DNA of 64,000 nucleotides from Cobetia sp. cqz5-12 (GCF_016495405.1 NZ_CP044522.1:1736001-1800000); one strand, 5' to 3'; positions 53,250 to 62,803 are shown, counted from the stretch's first letter. The notes: generated by a model from the sequence alone, not told the origin. Numbers and translations: made by a program.

Positions 53250-54416
53250 ATGCCGTTTTCTCGTCTCAAGACTGCCATTCTCATCGCCTCACTGGGCGTT
53301 GCCACTGTCGCCAGCGCCACTCAGGCGGCCGCTGACAGCACGGCCGTGAACCCCCAGAATGTGCAAGCCGCCTCCCTGCGCGACGGCACGCTGACCACCG
53401 TCGCCGAATATTCGGACACCCGCCCCGGCAACATCACCTTCACGCCGGATGGCCGCTTGATCATGTCCCAGCAGCCACTCGATGCACCGGCGCTGCGCGT
53501 GGTCGAGATCACCCAGGACGGCAAGCGTGTGCCGTTCCCGAACCTGGACTGGGCCGATGGCCCGGAAAAGGGCGAGGTCGGCATCGCTTCGATCATCGGT
53601 GTGCACTCCGACAGTCAGGGCGTGGTGTGGATGCTCGACATGGGCAGCCAGGACAGTGCGCCCAAGCTGGTGGGCTGGGACACCCGCAGTGATTCGCTCA
53701 AGAAGGTGATTTCGCTTGCCGGTGACAGCGTGCTGCCGATCTCCTTCCTGCAGGATTTCGTCATCGATGAGCAGCGCGGCAAGATCTATATCGCTGACAT
53801 GACCTTTACCGCGCCGGCCGCCAGCATGAAACCGGCCTTCGTGGTGGTGGATATCGCCAGCGGCAAGACGCGTCGCGTGCTGCAGAGCGATGAAAGGCTG
53901 ATGCCGGTGGAACACGACATGGTCATCAATGGCCATCTGATGGCAGCCAAGGGCGACAAGAATGGTGAGCCGAAGCCCTGGTACCTGGGCTTGAACGCCA
54001 TCGCCTTCGATCCGGCAGATGACGTCGTCTATTTCGGTGGCGTGAACGGCAGTGAGATCTATCGCCTGCCGGCGGCTGAGCTGGCCGATGACACTGCCAC
54101 GCAGGCGGAACTGGCTCGCGCCATCACGCCTTACGTCCCCAAGCGCCCCAATGATGGCTTCATCTTCGATGCCAAGCACGGCGGCATCATCGCCGGTGAC
54201 GCGGAGCACAATGCACTGACCTTCTCATCGCCGGAGGGCATGTCGGTGATCGCCCAGGATGACGAGCGTCTGCGCTGGCCGGATGGCTTCGCCTTTGCGC
54301 CGGATGGCAGCCTCTACCTCACCACCAACCAGCTGAACGCCCATCCGGCACTCAATCAGGGCGTGGACGGCAGTGACAAGCATTACTATCTGCTCAAGCT
54401 GACACCCGCCAACTGA
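53250..54416 (+). CDS. Exported MRJP/yellow-type (L-dopachrome tautomerase-related) beta-propeller protein
   Basis: The 388-residue protein has a signal peptide (LKTAILIASLGVATVASATQAAA) and a beta-propeller like that of the major royal jelly/yellow family: GNITFTPDGRLIMSQQPLDAPALRVVEI, GVVWMLDMGSQ, LQDFVIDEQRGKIYIADMTF, NAIAFDPADDVVYFGGVNGSEIYRLP and LRWPDGFAFAPDGSLYLTTNQL. Bacterial members are of unknown function, possibly lactonase-like. It is probably periplasmic. No pathway is suggested by its neighbours. Confidence 0.8.
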   Translation: MPFSRLKTAILIASLGVATVASATQAAADSTAVNPQNVQAASLRDGTLTTVAEYSDTRPGNITFTPDGRLIMSQQPLDAPALRVVEITQDGKRVPFPNLDWADGPEKGEVGIASIIGVHSDSQGVVWMLDMGSQDSAPKLVGWDTRSDSLKKVISLAGDSVLPISFLQDFVIDEQRGKIYIADMTFTAPAASMKPAFVVVDIASGKTRRVLQSDERLMPVEHDMVINGHLMAAKGDKNGEPKPWYLGLNAIAFDPADDVVYFGGVNGSEIYRLPAAELADDTATQAELARAITPYVPKRPNDGFIFDAKHGGIIAGDAEHNALTFSSPEGMSVIAQDDERLRWPDGFAFAPDGSLYLTTNQLNAHPALNQGVDGSDKHYYLLKLTPAN

Positions 54417-54768
54417 CTCTTGCTCCCTTGCTCCCTTGCTCCCTTGGGGCTTGGTCCTCGGGCAACTCATTGCCTTGGCGCCATGGCTGCCTCGCTAGCC
54501 TGTGATCTGCGCAGGATGTGTCTCACGACCGTCCTGCGTTGTCGTTTTTGTGGCTGGCCGACACATCTCGTATCGGAAGCCGATGACCCGTCGGCGTCTC
54601 CTTGCCCGCAACACGCAAACTCGCCATATATTATCCGCTTTATCCGGATTAACCTTGCGGTAGAGGGTTGTTTTTACGCCAAGACCAGAGAGTTAACATG
54701 CTGTCATCGCATCACGGCAAGGCCATTCAGCGCTGCCGTGACTGACAGGATCTTCAGGAGAGACTTTG
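54417..54768. other. Intergenic region with short repeats and an AT-rich dyad
   Basis: About 350 bases. An 8-bp unit TTGCTCCC occurs three times in tandem from 54,420. A near-palindrome TTTATCCGGATTAA (54,639-54,652) lies about 115 bases before the quinone oxidoreductase gene and may be its operator. No gene seen. Confidence 0.45.
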
Positions 54769-55782
54769 ATGAAAGCCATTGGTTACTACGCTGCCGGTTC
54801 CATTGATCGTGACGACGCCCTGGTCGATATCGAACTCGAGACACCGGTCGCCACCGGTCACGACCTGCTGGTCAAGGTCGCCGCGGTGTCGGTGAATCCG
54901 GTGGATTACAAGATTCGTGAGAGCCGCGAGCCGGCCGCCGGCGAAGCTGCCGTCATCGGGTGGGACGCCGTGGGCGAAGTCGTCGCCATCGGTGACCAGG
55001 TTACGGCCTTCGCTCCGGGCGACAAGGTCTGGTATGCCGGTGATCTCACCCGCGCCGGCACCAACAGCGAATTCCACCTGGTGGATGAGCGCATCGTCGG
55101 TCATGCGCCCAAATCCGTGGCGGTCCATGAGGCGGCTGCGCTGCCGCTGACCACGCTGACCGGCTTCGAGATGCTGTTCGATCGTCTGCGGGTCACCGAG
55201 CCGGTGCCGGGTGCTGCACGTGCCATTCTGATCATCGGTGGGGCCGGCGGCGTGGGCTCCATCACCATCCAGCTGCTGCGTGAGCTGACCGACCTGACCA
55301 TCATCGCCACGGCGTCACGTCCTCAGACCCGCGAGTGGGTGAAGTCGCTGGGCGCGCATCACGTCATCGACCACAGCCAGCCGCTGCCGGCCCAGATCGA
55401 AGCATTGGGCATCGGTGCACCGGCCTTCGTATTCTCGACCAACTTCTCAGAGCACTACGCGCCGCAGGTCGCCGAATTGATCGCGCCGCAGGGCCGTTTC
55501 GGCATGATCGATGACCCGGAGACCCTTGATGTGGTGCCGTTCAAGCCCAAGGCTGTTTCCATCCATTGGGAGTTGATGTTCACTCGCTCACTGTTCACCA
55601 CCGCCGATATCACGCGTCAGGGCGAGATCCTCACCAAGGTGGCGGGTCTGCTGGACTCTGGCAGAATCACTTCCACCGCGACGGAAACCTTCGGCACCAT
55701 CAATGCAGGCAACCTCAAGCGTGCGCATGCCTTGCTGGAAAGCGGCAAGGCCAGGGGCAAGATCGTCCTCGAAGGCTTCTGA
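54769..55782 (+). CDS. Zinc-binding-type alcohol dehydrogenase/quinone oxidoreductase (MDR superfamily)
   Basis: The 337-residue MDR protein has the GroES-like N-domain (VSVNPVDYKIRES, VIGWDAVGEVVAIGDQV, GDKVWYAG) and a Rossmann domain (AILIIGGAGGVGSITIQLLRELTDLTIIATASRP, LGAHHVIDHSQPL). The structural-zinc Cys cluster is absent, as in the quinone-oxidoreductase branch. It likely reduces quinones or enones with NADPH. AGGAGAG precedes the ATG at 54,769. A terminator follows directly. Confidence 0.85.
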   Translation: MKAIGYYAAGSIDRDDALVDIELETPVATGHDLLVKVAAVSVNPVDYKIRESREPAAGEAAVIGWDAVGEVVAIGDQVTAFAPGDKVWYAGDLTRAGTNSEFHLVDERIVGHAPKSVAVHEAAALPLTTLTGFEMLFDRLRVTEPVPGAARAILIIGGAGGVGSITIQLLRELTDLTIIATASRPQTREWVKSLGAHHVIDHSQPLPAQIEALGIGAPAFVFSTNFSEHYAPQVAELIAPQGRFGMIDDPETLDVVPFKPKAVSIHWELMFTRSLFTTADITRQGEILTKVAGLLDSGRITSTATETFGTINAGNLKRAHALLESGKARGKIVLEGF

Positions 55783-55810
55783 TCGAAGCCACTGTTGAGG
55801 CGGTGATGTG

Positions 55811-55847
55811 AAGGAGTGCGGCCGGGCAACCGGTCGCACTCCTTTTT
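55811..55847 (+). terminator. Rho-independent terminator after the oxidoreductase gene
   Basis: AAGGAGTGCG...CGCACTCCTT stem with a GC-rich loop, followed by a T-run. Confidence 0.88.
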
Positions 55848-56136
55848 TGTGTGATAAAGGGCGGCAGGGCTCAGCCATGCGCGGCAGGCCGTCTGCCATC
55901 GCGTGCTCTACGATCATCTGTCATCTCGGTCAGATGGGTGATATCTGGCGTCAAGTGCTTGTCATTGAAGCGAAAATCTCTGGATGGGAGGGGTATCCGA
56001 CCGCAAATTGCGTTGCTGACACGGTATGCTGGTAGCGTGACATGGCGATCAACTCGTCCCGCTGCTTGATGGCAATCGCCGTTGTCTGAACCTGACTCGG
56101 CACGCCAGGGCATCCAGCCTGATGAGGAGGCAAGAC

Positions 56137-56706
56137 ATGAATAAAGAGGCTTTGCGCGGGCTGATTCTGGCGTTGGCCGTGTTGGGGGCTTCAGTGGCGC
56201 AGGCCGCGGAAGACGGCAAGGACAGTGACGACCATCTAAAGAAGAAGCATGAAGCGCTGGAAGGGCAGGCCAAGGCTCAACGTGTCCAGGCCGAGCAGAT
56301 GCGGGAGCTGAAGCAGATCCAGAAGCAACAGCAGACACAGGAAGCCCAGGAAAAACAGCAGCAGGCACAGGAAGCTCAGGAGAGGCAGCAGGCTCAGGAA
56401 GCTCAGGACAAACAGCAGGCTCAAGAGAAGCAGCAGGTACAGGAGAAGCAGCAGGTACAGGAGAAGCAGAAGGGGCCGCAGCCAGGCAAGTCCGATGATG
56501 GCTCTGCGGCACCCGGGCCTCTCCTCAGACGCGGTGGCCAGCTGCCTGATGCACTGGCCTCCGACGAAAGACTCTGGGTGAAGGATTGGCAGCAATCCCG
56601 TCTGCCCGAGCCAGGCGAAGGCCAGCGCTGGATTCAGCTCAACAATGGCTATGTGTTGACGGAGATCCAGAGTGGCATCATTGAAGAGATCCTTCTGGGG
56701 CCCTGA
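56137..56706 (+). CDS. Exported Gln-rich protein with C-terminal RcnB-like motif
   Basis: The 189-residue protein has a signal peptide (LRGLILALAVLGASVAQA), a long Gln/Glu/Lys-rich repeat region (about 45-120, repeated QEAQEKQQ units) and a C-terminal domain LWVKDWQQSRLPEPGEGQRWIQLNNGYVLTEI. The last segment has the pattern of the periplasmic RcnB family, some of which act in nickel/cobalt homeostasis. The central repeat is probably a coiled coil. AGGAGG precedes the ATG at 56,137. A second protein with the same C-terminus follows. Confidence 0.75.
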   Translation: MNKEALRGLILALAVLGASVAQAAEDGKDSDDHLKKKHEALEGQAKAQRVQAEQMRELKQIQKQQQTQEAQEKQQQAQEAQERQQAQEAQDKQQAQEKQQVQEKQQVQEKQKGPQPGKSDDGSAAPGPLLRRGGQLPDALASDERLWVKDWQQSRLPEPGEGQRWIQLNNGYVLTEIQSGIIEEILLGP

Positions 56707-56920
56707 TGCGTTGCCCAGACCCGATGCACAGGCGTGAGCCCGCGGATGTCGCCGTCTGCCAACATTGGCTGCCTTTCTTGCGACATGCGCGGGCACATTG
56801 TCAGGAAAAGTGAAAGAAGTGCGTGGGCCTTGCAGTTTTCCTTCACAGCCTACAGAATTATGGAACAGTGTTTTCTAATTCTCGGCACCCTTCGTGCCCG
56901 GCATGACAAGGAGAACGAAC

Positions 56921-57346
56921 ATGCGACTCCGGACTCTGACAGCCCTCGGCATGGCCATCGCGCTGATGAGCGCTTCCGTGGTTCAGGCGGCACCTGGCGA
57001 TCATGATGATCGTGGCCAGGGTCAGCAACATCAGCAGCAACAACGCAATCAGCAAGGCAATCAGCAAGGCAATCATCAAGGCAATCATCAAGGCCAAAAG
57101 CAACACGCCAATCAGGGACATGGTCAGTCCCGTGCCGCACGGCATTCCAATGGCCCCAGAAACTGGAAGCGTGGTGATCATGTATCGCGCGCTTACTACA
57201 ATGACAAGCGTTACTGGGTCAGCGACTGGAAGGCCCATCACCTGTCCCGGCCGCCAGAAGGGCACCGCTGGCTGAAGGTGGATGGCCGTTACGTTCTGAC
57301 TGCGGTCGCGACCGGCGTGATCACCTCAATCATTCTCGGCCGCTGA
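56921..57346 (+). CDS. Exported RcnB-like protein with Gln/Asn/Gly repeats
   Basis: The 141-residue protein has a signal peptide (LRTLTALGMAIALMSASVVQA), a hydrophilic tract with NQQGNQQG and NHQGNHQG repeats (about 35-65, also His-containing) and the RcnB-type C-terminus RYWVSDWKAHHLSRPPEGHRWLKVDGRYVLTAVATGVIT. The last 60 residues align by eye with those of the preceding gene, so the two are paralogues with different linkers. AAGGAG precedes the ATG at 56,921. Confidence 0.82.
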   Translation: MRLRTLTALGMAIALMSASVVQAAPGDHDDRGQGQQHQQQQRNQQGNQQGNHQGNHQGQKQHANQGHGQSRAARHSNGPRNWKRGDHVSRAYYNDKRYWVSDWKAHHLSRPPEGHRWLKVDGRYVLTAVATGVITSIILGR

Positions 57347-57416
57347 GCCGAGACAGGACGATTCGCTGGCATCCCCTGTACTTATCCCAAGTACTCATCC
57401 CAAGTACTGGAGATGC

Positions 57417-57447
57417 AAAAGGGCCTCCCGTCGGGAGGCCCTTTTTT
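57417..57447 (+). terminator. Terminator after the second RcnB-like gene
   Basis: AAAAGGGCCTCCCG...CGGGAGGCCCTTTTTT perfect stem and T-run. Upstream, ATCCCAAGTACT occurs twice. Confidence 0.88.
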
Positions 57448-57501
57448 GTCATGCCAACAGCCGTGTATCCCAGGCGCTGGTGCAATGATTCAGCATGCCA
57501 C

Positions 57502-58893
57502 CTATTGCGCGAGCAGTGTCTCCAGCGCCTGGGCGACGCGCAGCAGCGCCACATCCTGGCCCTGAGGGCGCGACAGCATCAGGCCCAGTGGTTCCTCGTT
57601 CTGTGGTGCTGGCGCCGGAATCGAGATCGAGCTGGCATCCAGGTAGTTGAAGACGCTGGTGTTGCGCAGCGCGCGCTTGTTGAGCTGGGCGAAGAGCGCG
57701 CCATCCTGCTCCAGCAGGTCACGACGCGGGGCACGCATGGCAACGGTCGGCATCAGCACCGCATCGACATCCTGCACCTGCTGAGCGAAGCGTTGCTGGA
57801 TGGCGGTACGCGGCCACAGGCGTGCCAGATACTCGCTGGCCGTGATGTCACGCCCGCCGTTCAGGCGTTCGGCGATCAGCGGATCATACTGGGCTTCGTG
57901 GGCGGCCAGCAGTTCGTGATGCACGGCGGCCGCTTCCGGAATGACCAGCCCGCCGCGCTGATTGATGGCGTAAGCGGCCTCGATGGCCTCGACCGGCGCA
58001 CGCTGGAGGCGAACCCCCAGACTCTCGAGTCGTTCCAGCAGGGCGGTGAAGTCGGCGGCCACATCGGCATCCACTTCACTGACCAGCTCGCTTTCCGGCA
58101 CCAGCAGCGTCAGCGGGCGGGTGAGCGGCGTCGGGTCAGCGACCTCACCGCTCAGGACTTCCCACAGGCGGCGACAGCAGGCGACGCTGGGCGCGATGGG
58201 GCCGATGCAGTCCAGGCTCGGTGACAGCGGGAAGGCGCCATCCCCCGGCACGCTGGCCTGTGACGGCTTGAAGCCTGTCAGGCCACAGAAGGCCGCCGGA
58301 ATCCGCAGCGAGCCGCCGGTATCACTGCCCAGGGTCGCCGCGGCCAGCCCGAAGGCGACGGAGGCCGCCCCGCCGGAGGTCGAACCGCCGGTGATGCGCT
58401 CGCCGTCGAAGGGGTTGGGCGGCGTGCCGACGTGGGGGTTGAGGCCCAGGCCAGAGAACGCGAACTCACTCATGCTGGTGCGACCGGCGTGCAGAATGCC
58501 GGCGGCTTTCAGGCGGCTCAGCGCCACAGCGTCCTGGCTTGCCGGGTGACTCTCTGTCAGTGCCCGCGAGCCTGCCAGCGTCGTCATGCCGGTCTCGTCG
58601 AAGAGATCCTTGATCGAGACCGGGATACCTCCCAGCGGCAACGACGTCGCAGCCGCCTTGAGTTGCTGCTGAGCGGTGGCCTGGACGCTCATGCCAGCAT
58701 CATCGCGGCTGATGATGCTGTGGCTGGCGCTCTCACCCAGGGCCTGATGGCGCTCGGCAAGCACCGTGGCGGTCTGCTCGGGGCCGAAACTGCCTGTCTG
58801 ATAGGCGGCCAGCAACTGCGTCAACGTGCGCTGGCGGGGCGGGCGTGCCCAGAATTCACGCGCCTGCCCAAGACGCTTGTTCTCATCACTCAT
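57502..58893 (-). CDS. Amidase signature family protein
   Basis: The 463-residue hydrolase has the Ser-cisSer-Lys triad blocks: catalytic Lys in GGIPVSIKDLFDETGMTTLAGS, cis-Ser in GGSTSGGAASVAFGLA and the nucleophile Ser in LGSDTGGSLRIPAAFCGLTGFKPS. It cleaves a C-N bond of an amide such as an acylated amino acid, urea derivative or allophanate. It overlaps the DUF2848 gene by four bases and is the last gene of a TRAP-linked operon, so its substrate is probably derived from the imported compound. Confidence 0.88.
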   Translation of the reverse strand: MSDENKRLGQAREFWARPPRQRTLTQLLAAYQTGSFGPEQTATVLAERHQALGESASHSIISRDDAGMSVQATAQQQLKAAATSLPLGGIPVSIKDLFDETGMTTLAGSRALTESHPASQDAVALSRLKAAGILHAGRTSMSEFAFSGLGLNPHVGTPPNPFDGERITGGSTSGGAASVAFGLAAATLGSDTGGSLRIPAAFCGLTGFKPSQASVPGDGAFPLSPSLDCIGPIAPSVACCRRLWEVLSGEVADPTPLTRPLTLLVPESELVSEVDADVAADFTALLERLESLGVRLQRAPVEAIEAAYAINQRGGLVIPEAAAVHHELLAAHEAQYDPLIAERLNGGRDITASEYLARLWPRTAIQQRFAQQVQDVDAVLMPTVAMRAPRRDLLEQDGALFAQLNKRALRNTSVFNYLDASSISIPAPAPQNEEPLGLMLSRPQGQDVALLRVAQALETLLAQ

Positions 58894-59573
58894 GCCACCA
58901 CCTCAAGTTCTTCCACCTCATAACGGTGCTCGATGCGACGACCGGTCTGCGGGTCGATCAGGCGCATGGTAAAGCTCGGGCTGGGGCGAATGCCACCGAT
59001 TGCCGGCACGGTGCCGCACAGCAGCACGCTGTTGGGGGCCAGGCTGCCGTCCTTGGCGATGGCAGCGGGCAGGCGTTCCATCAGGGTGGCGACCGGCAGC
59101 AGCTCAGCGAGAGTGCCCTGCTGATAGCGCACGGTCTTGCCGGCGTCTTCGATCTCGCTTTCGATCTCGAGGCTGTCCCAGTGGTCGATGACCTCACTGA
59201 GCTTCCAGGCATGGCGCGCAATCGGCTTGGCGCACAGCTGCTTGGATTCGGCGACGCCGACGGCTTCGAGTTTGCGGTCGGTGTGGTCCGAGGCGATCGT
59301 CACCCACAGGGTGCCCTCGGCGTCGCTTACCAGACAGGTCTCGACTTCACCGGAGCCTTCGCCGCCGAGCATCGCGACCTGAGAGGCCTGGGTCAGGGTC
59401 TCGCGGCTCACGCGGTAGAACAGCGGAGTCTGGGAGGGCGGTGCCACACCCAGTAGCTTGAGCTCGTCGATGTGATGCTGCACGCCCGCCTGGTCGCGTC
59501 CGGCCCAGCCGGCGATCGCGACGCGCTGGATATCAAGGGTGAATTCGCCGTTGTCATGGGTAAAGGTCAGCAT
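58890..59573 (-). CDS. DUF2848 family protein
   Basis: The 227-residue protein matches DUF2848: LDIQRVAIAGWAGRDQAGVQHHIDELKLLGVAPP, LFYRVSRETLTQASQVAMLGGEGSGEVE, TIASDHTDRKLEAVGVAESKQLCAKPIARHAW, then LLCGTVPAIGGIRPSPSFTMRL. This resembles fumarylacetoacetate-hydrolase-like folds, with HxxR and E residues that could bind metal. Function is unknown. It is co-translated with the amidase and follows TRAP genes, suggesting a role in the same catabolic route. CGGAG precedes the ATG at 59,573. Confidence 0.82.
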   Translation of the reverse strand: MLTFTHDNGEFTLDIQRVAIAGWAGRDQAGVQHHIDELKLLGVAPPSQTPLFYRVSRETLTQASQVAMLGGEGSGEVETCLVSDAEGTLWVTIASDHTDRKLEAVGVAESKQLCAKPIARHAWKLSEVIDHWDSLEIESEIEDAGKTVRYQQGTLAELLPVATLMERLPAAIAKDGSLAPNSVLLCGTVPAIGGIRPSPSFTMRLIDPQTGRRIEHRYEVEELEVVA

Positions 59574-59687
59574 GGGAATCGCTCCGTTATCGGGGGTTGT
59601 CGTTGTTCTGTGCAAGAGGTCTTGAATGAATGGTGTGGCGCCAATGGCACCTGCCGGCTTGCCAGCAGGTGCCAGGCAAGAGCAGGT

Positions 59688-60968
59688 CTACAGTGCCGAA
59701 GGCAACCACAGCGCGATCTGGGGGAAGGCCACCAGCAGCGCTGCCATCACCAGCATCGCGCCCAGATACGGCAGGGTGCCGATGATGACGTCGGCGAAGG
59801 CTTCGCCACGCCGTGAGGCCTGCACGATGTAGAGATTCAAGCCGACTGGCGGGGTGATCAGCGCCAGCTCGACGAACAGGATCATCACGATGCCGAACCA
59901 CACCTTGTCGTAACCGGCCGCGACGATCAGCGGGGTGACGATGGGAATGGTGATGACCATCAGCGACAGGGTCTCGATGAAGAAGCCGAGCACGATGAAC
60001 AGCGCGATCACCGCCATCAGCAGCGCGAAGGGCCCCAGGTCATAGGCCTCGAGCAGGCCAGTGACCTGCTGGACCATGCCGGAGGAGGCCAGCGCGAAGT
60101 TGAGGAAGGAGGCCGCCATGATGATGAACAGGATCATCGAGGTGGTCTTGACGGTGCCATCCAGTGCGCGGCTGATCATCGCCATATTCAGCGAGCGGTT
60201 GATGGCGGCGAGACCCAGTGAGGCCAGCACACCGATGGCGGCGGCTTCGGTGGGCGTCGCCCAGCCCAGATAGATGGAACCGACGATGACGATGAACAGC
60301 ACCAGCAGCGGCAGCAGGAACGACAGGCTCTTGAGGCGGGTGCTCCAGCTCGCGCTCTTGCGCGGGCCGCCCAGTGACGGCTTCCAGACACACAGCAGCA
60401 GCGAGGCCAGCATGAACAGCGCTGCCAGTCCGAGGCCCGGCACCAGGCCGGCCATGAACAGCTTCGGGATGGAGGTCTCGGTCAGGAAGCCATAGACGAT
60501 CAGGTTGATCGACGGCGGAATCAGGATGCCCAGGGTGCCGCCCGCGGCGATGCTGCCGCAGAATAGCTTGGGGTCGTAGCCGAGCTTCTTTCCCTGGGGG
60601 AGCGCCACGGTCGAGACCGTCGCCGCTGTCGCGACCGAGGAACCCGAGGTCGCCGAGAACAGCGCCGAGGTAGTGATGTTGGCATGCAGAAGACCGCCCG
60701 GTAGCCACGACAGCCAGTGGTCCATGGCGCGGTAGGCCTTCTCGGCGATGCCGGCGCGCACGATGATCTCGCCCATCAGCACGAACAGCGGAATCGCGAT
60801 CAGCAGGAAGGAGTCCGCGGCAGACCACAGGTTCTGGCCCAGTGCCTTGGTCAGCGGGAAGAAGGAATAGAACTGGTCGATCCCGAAGGCGAGCAGAAAG
60901 AGAGTGACCGCAACCGGAATGCCGGCCAGCAGCAGGGTGAGGATACCCACCGAAAGAAAGCCCAACAT
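59688..60968 (-). CDS. dctM: TRAP transporter large permease (DctM)
   Basis: The 426-residue protein has about twelve hydrophobic segments and the DctM blocks LFVLMGEIIVRAGIAEKAYRAMDHWLSWLPGGLLHANITTSALFSATSGSSVATAAT and GTLGILIPPSINLIVYG. It provides sodium-driven uptake with the small permease and DctP. The ATG at 60,968 overlaps the DctQ stop by one base and gives the family N-terminus MLGFLSVGILTLLLAG; a longer frame to 61,373 lies inside dctQ in another phase. Confidence 0.92.
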   Translation of the reverse strand: MLGFLSVGILTLLLAGIPVAVTLFLLAFGIDQFYSFFPLTKALGQNLWSAADSFLLIAIPLFVLMGEIIVRAGIAEKAYRAMDHWLSWLPGGLLHANITTSALFSATSGSSVATAATVSTVALPQGKKLGYDPKLFCGSIAAGGTLGILIPPSINLIVYGFLTETSIPKLFMAGLVPGLGLAALFMLASLLLCVWKPSLGGPRKSASWSTRLKSLSFLLPLLVLFIVIVGSIYLGWATPTEAAAIGVLASLGLAAINRSLNMAMISRALDGTVKTTSMILFIIMAASFLNFALASSGMVQQVTGLLEAYDLGPFALLMAVIALFIVLGFFIETLSLMVITIPIVTPLIVAAGYDKVWFGIVMILFVELALITPPVGLNLYIVQASRRGEAFADVIIGTLPYLGAMLVMAALLVAFPQIALWLPSAL

Positions 60969-61573
60969 CAGCGTGTCTCCTTGGTCGTGGAGGCCGCCTG
61001 GGCCAGAGCCCCTTCGCTTTCTCCGTGATCGGGGCCGGCCAGTGTCTCCAGCGTGGTGGTATCGCGCAGACAGGCGGCAACGAGAACGCGCAGTCCCAGC
61101 ACGCTGGTGGTGATCGCGAACCAGGCATAACCGGACAGCCACAGCAGCTGCGGTATCCACAGCGGCGTCGCCAACGGGGTATTGGCGGTGGAGCCGTTGC
61201 TCAATGACTTGCCGAGCACCGGCCAGGCATTGATCAGGATCACCCAGGCCACCAGGTTCAGCGCCAGCATCGCGAGGATGTCCAGGGTGTGACGCGAGAA
61301 GGCCGGCAGCTTGCCGTGCACGACATCGATACGGATGTGGGCGCGCTCCATCAGGGTGTGGGACAGACCCCACGCCGAGAGCATCGCCAGCACATAGCCG
61401 GCATATTCATGCACGCCGGGCAGCGGATGGTTGAACAGTTGGCGCATGAGAATTTCCGCGCCGATGAAGACCACGACGGCCAGCAGCAACAGGCCCATCA
61501 GGCGTGCGGCGTGGCGCGATATCGCACGTGTCAGGGACACGAGGATATCGAGTGCGTGAAGGAAGGAGTTCAT
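60968..61573 (-). CDS. dctQ: TRAP transporter small permease (DctQ)
   Basis: The 201-residue membrane protein has four hydrophobic segments and the small-permease motif VFIGAEILMRQLFNHPLPGVHEYAGYVLAMLSAWGLSHTLMERAHIRIDVV. It is longer at the C-terminus than many DctQ proteins, ending in a charged tail (TLAGPDHGESEG). The start at 61,573 follows AGGA. It lies between dctP and dctM. Confidence 0.9.
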   Translation of the reverse strand: MNSFLHALDILVSLTRAISRHAARLMGLLLLAVVVFIGAEILMRQLFNHPLPGVHEYAGYVLAMLSAWGLSHTLMERAHIRIDVVHGKLPAFSRHTLDILAMLALNLVAWVILINAWPVLGKSLSNGSTANTPLATPLWIPQLLWLSGYAWFAITTSVLGLRVLVAACLRDTTTLETLAGPDHGESEGALAQAASTTKETR

Positions 61574-61737
61574 GAGTCGGGTCCTGCTGGGGCGCTGAAC
61601 GACGCTGATCCGTGCCAATCAGGCGAGGTGCGGGCGTTCAGCGCCGTGTCTCTGGGGAGCATGTCTGCCGTATCAGGGCAGGGCGGGGCTATCGGCCCCT
61701 GCTCACGAGCGAATTTTCGCGAGCAGGGACCGGTGGA

Positions 61738-62784
61738 TCACTCCGCGGTGGCGGTCAGGCCGACGACCTTGCCGACACTCTCGTTCCAGGCCGTGCGCGT
61801 CTCGGCATCGACACGCGCCGCCCAGGCAGGCAGGACGGTGTCTTCAAGCGCCGCACGTGCACGTTTGGCATCGTCATCGCTGAAGTCGACCAGCGTCATG
61901 TCGGCGCTCTTGCCCAGCGGACAATCGCCTTCGCCGGTCAGGCAGGCCACGCCCCGCGCGGTCTCGCCACGCGCGTTTTCCCACACCGGCGCGGTGAACT
62001 CGCTGTCCACCTGTTGCTGGATAAGCGTCTGGCTATCAGCGCTCAGGCTCTGCCACTTGTCCTGATTGATGGCGGTGATCACGTAATCCCAGCCGCCCAG
62101 CGGCAGCGGCATCAGGTGGCTGGAGACTTCGTGCCAGCCGGCGCTGTAGCCGGAGAGCGAACCGGTGACGGCGCAGTCGATCACGCCACGCTCCAGTGAA
62201 CCCGGCACCTCGTTGAAGGCGATGTTGAGGCTCTGCGCGCCCAGCGCCTCGATGAACTCACCGGTGGAGCGGCCACTGGCACGTACCTTCTTGTCCTTCA
62301 GACCATCGAGCCCTTCGATCGGGGTATTGCAGAACAGCACCTGGGCCGGATACGGCACGATCGCCAGCACGTGGCTATTGAAGCGCTTGTTCATGGTGCT
62401 TTCTGCCAGCGGGCGGAAGGCCTCGGCGACCTGCTGCGCTTCATCGGCCGTCGGGGCCATCATCGGCAGATCCAGACCTTCGAGTTCCGGCGCGTCCGAC
62501 ACGGTGTAATCCGCCACGGTCATGCCGACATCGAAGACGCCATCGCCCAGGTAGCGATAGACGTCGGAGCCGGGGATGCCCATCTGGTCGAAGGTGGTCA
62601 CCTGGGTGCTGAGTTCACCGCTGCTGGCAGCTGGCAGCGTCTCGCTCCAGAAGGGCTTCTCGAACTGACGGTTGAGCTCCAGGCTGCTCCAGCTGCCTAC
62701 CACGTTGAGGGTGTCGGCAGCATTGGCACTACCGGCAGCGGCGAGCGCGAGACCAAGGGCGGAGAGGGCAAAACGTGTCTTCAT
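61738..62784 (-). CDS. dctP: TRAP transporter substrate-binding protein (DctP)
   Basis: The 348-residue periplasmic protein has a signal peptide (TRFALSALGLALAAAGSANA) and DctP blocks: TFDQMGIPGSDVYRYLGDGVFDVGM, VRASGRSTGEFIEALGAQSLNIAFNEVPGSLERGVIDCAVTGSLSGYSAGWHEV with the carboxylate-binding Arg, and ALEDTVLPAWAARVDAET. The ligand is unknown; the family mostly binds organic acids. The start at 62,784 has a weak ribosome site and is preceded by an AACAACAA motif. Confidence 0.88.
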   Translation of the reverse strand: MKTRFALSALGLALAAAGSANAADTLNVVGSWSSLELNRQFEKPFWSETLPAASSGELSTQVTTFDQMGIPGSDVYRYLGDGVFDVGMTVADYTVSDAPELEGLDLPMMAPTADEAQQVAEAFRPLAESTMNKRFNSHVLAIVPYPAQVLFCNTPIEGLDGLKDKKVRASGRSTGEFIEALGAQSLNIAFNEVPGSLERGVIDCAVTGSLSGYSAGWHEVSSHLMPLPLGGWDYVITAINQDKWQSLSADSQTLIQQQVDSEFTAPVWENARGETARGVACLTGEGDCPLGKSADMTLVDFSDDDAKRARAALEDTVLPAWAARVDAETRTAWNESVGKVVGLTATAE

Positions 62785-62795
62785 GGGAGTCACCA

Positions 62796-62803
62796 TTGTT
62801 GTT
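62796..62803 (-). promoter_or_regulatory. AACAACAA motif at the dctP start
   Basis: An exact AAYAAYAA match 12 bases before the dctP start codon, where Hfq/Crc binding would cover the ribosome site. Function inferred. Confidence 0.5.

Noticed and set aside
60040..61373. Long alternative frames across dctQ and dctM
   Set aside because: They run out of phase with the two clear TRAP permease proteins and lack membrane-protein character.
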